DNA from: Aurantiochytrium sp. KH105
Taxonomy: Eukaryota; Sar; Bigyra; Thraustochytrida; Thraustochytriidae
Reading direction: 5' to 3'
NCBI GenBank assembly: GCA_003116975.1
Contig: BGKB01000074.1
Coordinates: 124,001 to 188,000, forward strand
DNA: 64,000 nt
Of this stretch, positions 9,604 to 17,786 are shown in pieces. How positions within the stretch are numbered: the first letter of the stretch is position 1; every line of letters begins with the position of its first letter. The notes below the pieces were generated by a model. That model did not search any database and had not been told where the DNA came from. It saw nothing but the letters and a program-made list of their open reading frames with translations. The translations under genes and the position numbers were made by a program.

Positions 9604-11304
9604 TTAAGGATTGCAAACGGTCATGATAAACCTTGCGAGATGTTTGTAACGCTTTCTGGCGTGCTCAGCGTACTTTCTGTACGTGACAATTTGTTGTTGC
9701 CCCTTTGGCTGTCCAAGCCTGCCCCTTTTCTGCAGCTTCTTTTGGTCATCCATGGCAGCTTTGAGCACATCCAGGTCCCAGACAGATGCAGCAAGACCAT
9801 AATCGTGCGAAAGGTGCTGCAGCTGCTGCAAGTCTTGGCAATGCGGAGTCACCATATGCTCTTTGTCACATACAAAAAGCTCTACGACCGCCTCGGGGAT
9901 CCTCCTATCCTTGACGAGCTTTTGCATGGCAGACACAAAACGCCCCGGCTGAATTTGCAGCAACTTTTCCTTTTGCGCCTTTCTGGTGTGGTGGTGCATG
10001 GCAAAGTTGGTGACCACAAAGGGCAAAATCTTGGGCGGAGAGGGGTTAAAGGCATATCCGAGCATTTTCTGCTTTGCGTCCAGGTGCCTTACCTCGTTGC
10101 CGCGAATCACCTCCTTTTGACTGAGGAGCGACGGGATCACATGCGTGAGAAGCACATCCATGCTACTCAGGGAAAAGTAGTCGGCAAAAAGTGGAGGCAA
10201 AATGTAGTCGCAGGAAAGCAGAAACACCATGTTCATGGTGCTCACGCTGGGACCAAAGTCGACCAGCACAAAGTCGATGTCGTGCAGTTGCGCAGTGTCG
10301 ATAAGAAGCTTTCGAAAAGCTCCAAAGTACATGCAGCTCGTCTTGGGCTGAGCCGCCGTGAGACTCAACGAGCTCTCAAACTCGGAAATGAGTGGCGAGC
10401 CAGCGATGTAAAAGATACGTGAGGGATCATCTGCGAATGGCACTGGCGCCGCAGCCAGTTTGACAGCGGGACGAAGACCCGACATGTCCCCCTTGAAGGC
10501 CGGATTCAGCAGCTGGTGCAGATCCTTGACTCCATGTTCAGGCTTCTTGTTGAGAATATCGAGACCAACGCTATTCCTTTCTGAAGCCTCATGCAAACTA
10601 AGCGGGTTCAGTACGCGGACGTCGCTCTCTTCATCATCGCTGTCGTCGGCGTTTGCGCCATCGTCGCCCTGATCCTCTGTGCTGTCCTCACCATCGACAG
10701 TCTCATCGTCGGCGACGTCATCTTCTGTGGAAGGCGGACGGTAAAAGTTCGTGAGGTTGCACTGCGGATCAGCATCGATCACAAGCACGCGCTGCTCTTG
10801 GGCGGCGAGCTGAGCGGCCGTGTTGATCAGGTTTGACGTCTTGCCGACACCACCCTTGAAGTTGTAAAAGCCGATAATCCGCGTCTTGTTTTGCTTTGCA
10901 AACGGTTCTGCCGCTTCGACGCTCTTGCTCTCGTTGTCCTCTAAGTACTTGTCGAGATTGCGTTGAAACTTGAGATACTTCTTCGCCCGCTCGCGGTCTT
11001 TCGGGTTCACCTTGCTCACATCACGTGTCAGATTGACACTTCTCGTGGCATTTTTGCTGCGTTTGCTGTTGTTCGCCTTTTGCGGCGACGAAGCGGTCGC
11101 TTTGCGCTTCTTTCTCTTGCCAATGTCAGGGGGGGATGTAGAAGCGCTTGAGCCGTCTGAAACGCTCGATCCTCCCGTGCGCGCCGATGTTGTTGAGGCG
11201 AGCGACGACGGCGGTGCATGCCGGGGCGCAACCGGAGAAGCAGAGCCAGTCTTCTCCTCTTGCTTGACCCTGCGCGCAGTGCGGGATGCCATCTTGTTCT
11301 TCAT
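9604..11304 (-). CDS. ParA/MinD-like P-loop ATPase with acidic insertion
   Basis: 566 residues, single exon. Residues 1-140 are disordered and basic with a candidate nuclear signal GKRKKRKA (about 62-69). The ATPase core follows: deviant Walker A KGGVGKT (150-156), Walker A' IDADPQ (176-181) and Walker B VLVDFGPS (346-353), all typical of ParA/Soj. A highly acidic insert of about 40 residues (about 190-230) interrupts the core right after Walker A'. The C-terminal third is basic (RKYAEHARKRYKH). Bacterial ParA segregates DNA; nuclear-encoded relatives in eukaryotes include MinD and Nbp35-type proteins, but this protein is closest to ParA in motif spelling. Function here is unknown; bacterial origin is an inference. 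It is divergent from the Zn2Cys6 gene, with a 42-bp repeat array between them. Confidence 0.82.
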   Translation of the reverse strand: MKNKMASRTARRVKQEEKTGSASPVAPRHAPPSSLASTTSARTGGSSVSDGSSASTSPPDIGKRKKRKATASSPQKANNSKRSKNATRSVNLTRDVSKVNPKDRERAKKYLKFQRNLDKYLEDNESKSVEAAEPFAKQNKTRIIGFYNFKGGVGKTSNLINTAAQLAAQEQRVLVIDADPQCNLTNFYRPPSTEDDVADDETVDGEDSTEDQGDDGANADDSDDEESDVRVLNPLSLHEASERNSVGLDILNKKPEHGVKDLHQLLNPAFKGDMSGLRPAVKLAAAPVPFADDPSRIFYIAGSPLISEFESSLSLTAAQPKTSCMYFGAFRKLLIDTAQLHDIDFVLVDFGPSVSTMNMVFLLSCDYILPPLFADYFSLSSMDVLLTHVIPSLLSQKEVIRGNEVRHLDAKQKMLGYAFNPSPPKILPFVVTNFAMHHHTRKAQKEKLLQIQPGRFVSAMQKLVKDRRIPEAVVELFVCDKEHMVTPHCQDLQQLQHLSHDYGLAASVWDLDVLKAAMDDQKKLQKRGRLGQPKGQQQIVTYRKYAEHARKRYKHLARFIMTVCNP

Positions 11305-12766
11305 GGGAGAGACTTGGGCTTGACTGGGCTCGTGCAGGCGCTCTCGTAGCGTGTGTTGAGATGGGTTGCGAGTCTGCTGGTGGGTCTGCTACAGCTCGCG
11401 GGCGTTCAAGGCTTGTTCGATCGCTGGAGTTTGAGTTCTGGTTTTGCTTCGATCGCGAGCGAGACCACGACCGAAGAACAACCCCGCCATATCGCCACGC
11501 TCTTTTAATTCGTGACACAGTCGTGCACCTATTATAAGATTCTTGAGACGAAAATTGAAATAGTTGTCATTTTGAAGAAAAAACACGGAGTCCGTTAATA
11601 ACAGCGTACACGTGAGAGCGCACGTGAGAGCGCTCTCGAATGGGGTTTTCATGTCACGCTCTCGAGAGCGCGCGCTCTCGAACGCGGGGTCTTCATGTCA
11701 CTCTCTCTAGAGCGCGCGCTATCAAACATGATTTTTATGTCACGCTTCCAGGAAGTGCGACCCGAGAAAGGTGATTTCATGTCACTACCTTGAGAGTGCG
11801 CGCTCTCGAAGGCGATTCTCGTGACACGTCCCCGTATGTGTTTGATCACCAAGGCGAATTTCGTGTCACGCCCTTGAGAGTGCGCACCCCGAGTGGGTTT
11901 CATGACACGTACCCGAGCGAGCGAGTATCTAACCCCCTTGCGAGAGGAATTTCCATGTCACTCTTTCAAGACAGAGCGCGCGGCCCCCGGATTGTTTCTT
12001 GCAAGAGAGAGTAGGCCTACCTCGCCCCCGAAGGGATTTTCATGTCACGCCATTGTAAAAAAATAAAAGAATTATTCTATCGTTCGATGTCGCCTGTCCT
12101 GCGAATCGGCGAGATTAAAGTGCTATTGGTTGACAGTTGATCATGGCAGGAGCCTCAGGCTATTTGTATTTGGGCATGGATTGATTTTTGATCAACGACG
12201 ACACCCGAGTCGGTGATTCCATGAGACTGAAATGGGGTAAAAAAGGCAATATTACGCGAAGTCGTCCGTACCGAGGAAAATCCCCTTCAGGCCGCGATCC
12301 ATCGAATGCAGACGCGAGTTTATTTCGCAGCGCGACCATCTCCACGACGGCAACCCCCCATGATGTGTTTGGTTCGGGGAACTACTGGCGGGAGGCGCTG
12401 TCATCCGGGCTGTCATCTACCAGCGCGTGCAGGAGCTTGGTCAAGGACCCTTTGCGCTGGGGCTCTTTTCTACTTGCCAAGCGCATGTACGCTCATTCTC
12501 CAACTTATGAGTCGTGATGGTCTTGCGTGCACGCCACAGCAGGTTGACTCGACTTGATTGCTTGCTTGTCTCTAAGCTTAGAGAAGCAAGCGTGCAAAAC
12601 TCTTGCTTCCTTCCCTACAGATTGTGCGTGAATACACCTCGAGGGCAAGGCTGCGTGCGTCCCTGCTAAGGCAAAGTAGCCCGCACAGGTTCGTGCACGC
12701 TCGAACAACGCGCCTGAACGCTCACGCCACGCTTGTAAGGTTGGCCGAGCAAGAGATCGGGCTGTC
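11305..12766. promoter_or_regulatory. Divergent intergenic region holding a repeat array
   Basis: 1.46-kb region between the ParA-like gene and the Zn2Cys6 gene. Its middle is the 42-bp array described separately. From 12060 to 12766 the sequence has ordinary composition and no supportable gene; short frames on both strands lack family features. Confidence 0.5.
11605..12050. repeat. Degenerate 42-bp tandem repeat array
   Basis: The word ATGTCAC or a one-base variant recurs at about 11650, 11694, 11736, 11778, 11820, 11862, 11901, 11954 and 12041, that is with spacings of 44, 42, 42, 42, 42, about 40, 53 and 87. The central units are regular and the right-hand ones have drifted. Each unit also carries a self-complementary block of the type CTCTCGAGAGCGCGCGCTCT. 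Because 42 is 14 codons, the reverse strand stays open for 84 codons (11649-11903) and repeats a 14-residue motif like FESAHSQGSDMKSP; this may be coincidence. No similar array is seen elsewhere in the window. Confidence 0.8.
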
Positions 12767-13930
12767 ATGACGTGTGAGGCCTGTTTCCGCGCACACAAGA
12801 GTTGTTCTCTGCGCGAAAAAGAGGCGCAGGCGTGCTCGCGCTGCGTTGAGCGTGGACTTGTCTGCGTACGGCGCACGCAAGCTCGACGCGGAAGGCCTCC
12901 GGCCATAGCAGTGAGCGCAAAGGAGGTTGAGAAAGACGAGCTGTCATCGCCAACACCAGAGCAACTCTTAGGCTCGCACGACGCGCTTGAAGCCCTTTTT
13001 CCGCACACAAGCTGCTTGCTACAGTACAGATTTGCGGGTGCCTTATCAAGTATCCTCAAAGCGCAAAATCTCAAGTGCGCCCCTCCTGCTTTGGCCTCAT
13101 ATGTGCGCATAATGGGCGAGATGAGTGCTGCAGAAAACTCGGCACCTTTGCTGCACGCCTTTACCACCTTGGCCGTCTCACTCGGCCTTGGAGACGCAAT
13201 ACCATACCCTAGTGCCACTTATGGAACGCCGCGACCCTTGCCGCAAGCCTCATCCTTTGTCGCACTCGATACCGCAGCTCAGCATCTCTTGCACGAGGAT
13301 CAAGATACGACAGAGACGAGCACCGACACCGTGCCGGGCACTTGTTGCTACATGGTGCTAATTGAGATGGGCAAGAGGCAGATTTATGCTGGCCCGCAAT
13401 GGGCCAAGTATTTTCTTTCACTCGAGGCCATGCAGCAAATCTCGAATGCCAAGCCTGGTTATTACAAGTTTTGGCTCGATGTCGTTTCCGATCCCGATGA
13501 GCGCGCACGTCGGCTGCACCGTTGCTTACGAGGTTGGCTCGATGTACCAGTCGTGTATGATGACAATGGGCGCGAAAGTTTCTGGCATTTCTGTGGCACC
13601 ATTGCGGATGTAAGCGTACGGGACCGCTCGGGGCGTGTTTGGTTGGTTGACATTGATGAATTTGACGTTTTCGTGTGTGGGCCACCGACGCGACTGCGCC
13701 ACAGCATCAGGCTGCACAACTTTCGCGCGCAGCGAGCAGCACCCGAAAAAATCGCAGAACCGCTCAAAAGCGGAGAGGCAATCTTGCGCACGGTTCCGGG
13801 CCAGGAAACACAAGTTTTCGATTGGGATGCCATGGAGATTGAGCCACTCGATGCGCCGGAAATTATGGGCCCCTTGCACGATTATCTCACGGACCCCAAC
13901 AACCCTTTCAAGCTCGACGAACTAGAATGA
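12767..13930 (+). CDS. Zn(2)-Cys(6) binuclear cluster DNA-binding protein
   Basis: 387 residues, single exon. The N-terminus is a perfect Zn2Cys6 cluster: cysteines at 3, 6, 13, 23, 26 and 33 (C-x2-C-x6-C-x9-C-x2-C-x6-C), the Gal4-type domain in which six cysteines hold two zinc ions and a basic helix contacts CGG triplets. It is followed by a basic linker with an AT-hook-like RRGRPPA (about 40-46). The rest (about 50-387) lacks the long middle-homology domain of many fungal factors; it contains GTCCYMVLIEMGKRQIY, a region rich in aromatic residues, and an acidic C-terminus (DYLTDPNNPFKLDELE). Likely a transcription factor. The cluster lies at the very N-terminus, so the ATG at 12767 is well fixed. 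Convergent with the SDR gene 115 bp away. Confidence 0.85.
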   Translation: MTCEACFRAHKSCSLREKEAQACSRCVERGLVCVRRTQARRGRPPAIAVSAKEVEKDELSSPTPEQLLGSHDALEALFPHTSCLLQYRFAGALSSILKAQNLKCAPPALASYVRIMGEMSAAENSAPLLHAFTTLAVSLGLGDAIPYPSATYGTPRPLPQASSFVALDTAAQHLLHEDQDTTETSTDTVPGTCCYMVLIEMGKRQIYAGPQWAKYFLSLEAMQQISNAKPGYYKFWLDVVSDPDERARRLHRCLRGWLDVPVVYDDNGRESFWHFCGTIADVSVRDRSGRVWLVDIDEFDVFVCGPPTRLRHSIRLHNFRAQRAAPEKIAEPLKSGEAILRTVPGQETQVFDWDAMEIEPLDAPEIMGPLHDYLTDPNNPFKLDELE

Positions 13931-14045
13931 GCCGCTGCAAATGTATTGACGCTCGAAGCGCTAAATTCGCCAACTGCAAGTGTATATTTTTGGAATAGAA
14001 ATTGAATGCATGTATTTTGTTTTTTATGAGAAAAGAAGCGCGCGC

Positions 14046-14819
14046 TCACTTGGTGAAGAGACCGCCGTTGAGCAGAATCGTCTGGCCAGTCATCCACCAT
14101 CCTTCTGTGGCAAGAAAGCGTGCCCAAGGGGCGATATCCTCCATTTCACTAAGGCCCACCGGAGATTGGTCCCCAAGCGCCGTCAGAGACTTGAGATGGT
14201 TTGCGGCAGCCTGCGGCGAGGTAGCGAAAAAGAAGGAGTTGTTGATGGGACCAGGGGCAAGACAGTTGGCCGAGATACCCCGACGTCCCAGCTCCTTGGC
14301 GGCCGCGCGGGTAAAGTGCTCGAGCGCGGCCTTGGATCCTGCATAGAGACCATAATCAGCCTGAAACCCACCGACAAGAGAAGTACCAATGGTGAGGATA
14401 TTTCCGTTGTCGTTGAGGGCGATACCAGCGTGTTTGATAAAAAGGAAGCCTGCGCGAATGTTGACGTTGAGCGTCGCATCAAGATCATCTTCTGAGATGT
14501 CGATAATCTTGTTCTTCTTGAGGACTCCCGCACAATTGATGGCCAAGTCGATGCCTCCCATATCAGCCTTGGCGCTCTGGAAAAGGTCTTCTACAGCACC
14601 AGGGACAGCTAAGTCCGCCCGATACAAGAATGCTCGGGCGCCCGCGTCCTGGACCTGCTTCTTGGTCGCTTCAGCCTCCTCCAGGGACGATGCACTGTTG
14701 TAATGAATGCCCACGCACGCAATCCCATGTTCGGCAAGATCTTTGGCAAAGGCTGCACCCAGATTCTTGGATCCGCCTGCAATGAGAGCAGTTTTACCAT
14801 GAAGCGTGCGCGAAGTCAT
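14046..14819 (-). CDS. Short-chain dehydrogenase/reductase (classical SDR)
   Basis: 257 residues, typical classical SDR length. Seen: cofactor loop GGSKNLG (15-21, variant of TGxxxGxG), NCAG (95-98), catalytic serine in TIGTSLVGG (S147), and Tyr-Lys in YAGSK (Y159, K163), followed by ISANCLAPGPINNSF. A C-terminal W-W-M-T-G-Q segment precedes the usual GG dyad region. The Gly-rich loop begins GGSKNLG rather than TGASSGIG; together with the AGGS spelling it resembles enoyl/3-oxoacyl-ACP reductase relatives. The substrate cannot be deduced; NAD(P)H-dependent oxidoreduction of a carbonyl is expected. Single exon, cytosolic by lack of any signal. Confidence 0.9.
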   Translation of the reverse strand: MTSRTLHGKTALIAGGSKNLGAAFAKDLAEHGIACVGIHYNSASSLEEAEATKKQVQDAGARAFLYRADLAVPGAVEDLFQSAKADMGGIDLAINCAGVLKKNKIIDISEDDLDATLNVNIRAGFLFIKHAGIALNDNGNILTIGTSLVGGFQADYGLYAGSKAALEHFTRAAAKELGRRGISANCLAPGPINNSFFFATSPQAAANHLKSLTALGDQSPVGLSEMEDIAPWARFLATEGWWMTGQTILLNGGLFTK

Positions 14820-15900
14820 CTTGGCGTCTTCTTTCTTGGCTTATGTTGTTGCTACGACTTTGTTCTTTCCTGATCCTGGTCTTGGTCCCGGTCCTTGGTC
14901 TTGCTGCAGGTTTCGAGTTTGCTGATGATCTCAAGGTTGCATGTGGACTTTGCTCATCCTGGGGAACCAAGCTCACGGCTCCTCACGAATAAAGAAGCAT
15001 CCTATATGATGTTTGGCGATTTGTCCCACTGACAAATGCTGCTCTCGCAACGTAATAGTTGCCTGACTTGCACCACGACCAGCTCGAACGACAAGATGCA
15101 TTGTCGCGCACCCTCACCTTTTCGGAGAAAATCTCCGCAAGAGGATCCTTTTGTTGCCGAAGCGAAGTACTTCGGGGCATTTAAGTCATGCCCCCGAGTT
15201 CTCGAAATCTAGCACCATGCTGATTCGCAAGCAAGGACTAGCCGCAGAACGGCGTGAACGTGCAAGCACCGGTCCGTCGAGCCATCGGCGGAGAAAACCT
15301 CCGCTAAGACCCCCTACTGTTTTCAGTAAATGTACATTCGATTCCCAGCAATACCATAGTCACGTGCCAAGAGTGTTTCGGAGAAAACACCCGCCCCGAC
15401 CCTTTGCTGACGTGACGTGCGATGGTCTACTAGGCGTCATTGTTAGCCGTTCACTGCCACCGGGCATAGTGGCCTTGACTCGCGTTCAACAGATTGTGAA
15501 TCGGAGGAATTATCCTCTAAGACCTCCTACCATTGATAGTAGCCTGGTGATTCCACGTGGACGACCGTTTCGCATCACCATCGAAGCCAAGTAATGAAGT
15601 TGTCGCAGTTGCTGTGTCGCTCACACATTGATGATGAAAACAATGGAATCAGCAAGAAGACAAGGGTAAAAAGACAGCGGCACATCAACAAAGATTATTT
15701 TTGATCGAATCATACAGGGGAGGGGTTTATGTAGAGAGAAACGAGATCTTGCGCACGAGGCAACGAGGGAGAGAGACGTCGGCTATCCGAAGGTATGGCT
15801 TTAGATCTGACTTGCTGGCGTTCGCAAGAATTTGCAAGATCGCCATCGCGCGGTCCCGTTCAGTTTAGTTTGTTTTGGGATTTGGCTAGCTTCCTGCCGC
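14820..15900. other. Intergenic region with small hairpin repeats
   Basis: No supportable gene. The forward frame 15151-15594 is open for 147 codons but its only structure derives from the hairpin repeats described separately. The last 300 bp (15600-15900) are AT-richer and probably belong to the 3' UTR of the following reverse-strand gene. Confidence 0.45.
15121..15535 (+). repeat. Dispersed short hairpin repeat, about four copies
   Basis: A short stem-loop core recurs: CGGAG-AAAAT-CTCCG near 15125, CGGAG-AAAAC-CTCCG near 15290, a weaker CGGAGAAAACACCCG near 15378, and GAGGA-ATTA-TCCTC near 15503. Copies 2 and 4 share the downstream flank CTAAGACC(C/T)CCTAC; copies 1 and 3 share only the TTCGGAGAAAA start. 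Stems have compensating changes (CGGAG/CTCCG against GAGGA/TCCTC), so the pairing seems conserved as well as the sequence. Confidence 0.5.
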
Positions 15901-16503
15901 TTACGGGACGGGAAGCTGAGGGCATTCGTAGGGATCAGTCTCGGAGAGAATAGGACGCGAGCGGTAGGCCTCGACAGGAGTCGTGGGCTGTGCAGGCTGG
16001 GGCGGGGCCTTGTACTTTGCGAGCAAAGACATGAGGCCGAGCTCGGCGGTGAGCACCTGCGTGGCTCGCGCAGTGTTGGTGCGCGAGTTGATCTGTACAG
16101 CCACTGCAAGATGATCAGGGCTCGTCTGGCGCAGAAAGCAGCAGTGGGAAAGGTGGAGACGACCGCGGCCCGAGTCGAGCACGTCCTCCAACGAGGATCC
16201 CATGAGGACCTCAATAACCTCGCGATCAAGAACGACCTCGCAGGCAAGACCGTTGCCTCCGTTCGGGTCCTGGACGTACGAGACGCCGCCGGATGCCTCG
16301 AGCGCGCGCTCGCCAATCTGGCAGAGGGCGTCCACCGCCGTGGCCTGCATGTGTTTCAGGTCCTCCGCGGGGCAGAACGCCTCGCTGGCAGCCGCAGACG
16401 TGCCCGTGCCGATCGCCGCCGACGACATGGTCCTCGTCGCCGTCATCCTCGCCGCCGCGGGCGCGTACGCCGCCCGCGCGAGCGTCTTGGCCGCGAGCAT
16501 CAT
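15901..16503 (-). CDS. Small protein with mitochondrial-type presequence, unknown function
   Basis: 200 residues from the ATG at 16503 (MMLAAKTLARAAYAPAAARM). The first 40 residues are rich in Ala, Arg, Thr and Ser with no acidic residue, a classic mitochondrial targeting sequence (inferred). The body (about 45-200) includes FCPAEDLKHMQATAVDALC, EVVLDREVIEVLMGSSL, and a His/Cys cluster LHLSHCCFLRQ, followed by AVAVQINSRTNTARA and a Pro-rich tail. I do not recognise the family. The frame is open a further 99 codons upstream, but that part is Arg-rich with (ERRI)n from a DNA repeat, so I exclude it. Confidence 0.72.
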   Translation of the reverse strand: MMLAAKTLARAAYAPAAARMTATRTMSSAAIGTGTSAAASEAFCPAEDLKHMQATAVDALCQIGERALEASGGVSYVQDPNGGNGLACEVVLDREVIEVLMGSSLEDVLDSGRGRLHLSHCCFLRQTSPDHLAVAVQINSRTNTARATQVLTAELGLMSLLAKYKAPPQPAQPTTPVEAYRSRPILSETDPYECPQLPVP

Positions 16504-17786
16504 CGTTGGTCTTCCTTCTCCCCGCCACACAAGCACACGACCAACCGACCGACGCGCCCACGGACCTCGACCTCGCGCGCTCTGTCTGCGCCTGTCCTCC
16601 GGCGCCGCTCCTCGCTCGGGCAGCCGCTCAATGCGTCGCTCAATGCGTCGCTCAATGCGTCGCTCGCTCGCTCGCTCGCTCGATCGGGGTCTACTTCTCC
16701 TCCGCCAACTTTTCCGCGGCCGCGTGCGCCTCCTGCTGCTCGCCCCCTTTCCGCACAGGGACGCCCGGGCCCCGTCCCCCCGGGGTGAATGTGCAATCAT
16801 GATGACGCGAGCGCCGCCGCGCAGACTGGCCCGCGTGCCCCCCGCGGGGGGCGCGCCGACCGCCCCCGCCGCGGGAAGGAGGGGGGCTTATGGGGAGTCC
16901 GCGCCGCGGTGATGCGCCGCGCGGACTCGCGAGGTAGAGCCCCTTAATCGGGAGGGGGGAGGGGGGAGAGGGGAGGGCGGCCGCGATCGCGGGGGGCGGC
17001 GGGGGAGTTGCGGGGATGATGGCGTCGTCACGCCTCAGCGCAGAAGAAGTGAGACTGACGTGGAGAAGTTCATTTCGAGGTTGGTGGCTGTGATGAAGCA
17101 CGGCATGGGCGAGGTCCCTTCGAGCGCCGACCTGACGCGCATCCTCCGAACGAACTCGGTGCTGCGTTTTGGATGCGAGTCAAGGTCAAGCTTCACATCG
17201 ATCATCAGCTGCAGATCAGCAGCACTGCAGACTTCGTCAGGACTGGGGACGAGGGAGGAGAAGAAGCGGCTGCGGCTGTGGCGTGAAGGCTGCAAAGCTT
17301 GGAAGGAGATGTGAAGCCCGCGCATTCTTCGGGGTTGGCTACTACCACTCCCGCCCGGATGCCGGAACCAAGGGGGCGCGGGAAGTACGAAATGAAGACG
17401 ACGATGGAATGTTTGTGGTTATTTCATACCTACGAAGGTCGCCGCAGCCGCAGCCGCAGCCGCTCCCGCGGACCGTGAATGCGATGGCGTGGCTTATTAC
17501 TGTTTGGAAACCGGGGTGATGGCAGCTGGCTGCTGCTGCAGCTGCAGCTGGCCGCAGAAGCTGGAGTCGCTTGTTACGTGGCGATGATTGCGACCTGGAG
17601 CTGCAGCTCGGCCTACGAGGATTCCGATGATGAAAGAAGCTGGATGCTGCTCCTGCTGGTGGTGGCGGTTGCCACGGCTGCAGCTGCTGCTGCATTGCAT
17701 GCGACAGCGAGCCACGGAGACTGTGGTCAAAATCGGAAGGAAAAGATGCGGCTGTTCGTGCGACCGCCGGGCACGAGGTCCTCTGC
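16504..17786. other. Intergenic region with an ambiguous small coding candidate
   Basis: Very GC-rich from 16504 to 17030. At 17035-17325 both strands read like coding sequence: the reverse frame has AADLQLMIDVKLDLDSHPK, one forward frame has ISRLVAVMKHGMGEVPSS, and another forward frame has RVKVKLHIDHQLQISSTADF ending at a TGA near 17285. I could not decide between them, and none matches a family I know. A forward open frame across 17479-17790 precedes the LRR stalk antisense and is not supported. Confidence 0.3.
16626..16683. repeat. 12-bp tandem repeat grading into (TCGC)n
   Basis: Three exact tandem copies of TCAATGCGTCGC followed by five or six TCGC units, in the upstream region of the mitochondrial-type gene. 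Confidence 0.85.

Noticed and set aside
11605-12050. CRISPR array
   Set aside because: The 42-bp units are contiguous and degenerate, without spacers of unique sequence, and this is a eukaryotic genome.
15151-15594. Forward frame of 147 codons
   Set aside because: Its repeated RRKPPLRPP-like words come from the DNA hairpin repeats; no start context or homology.
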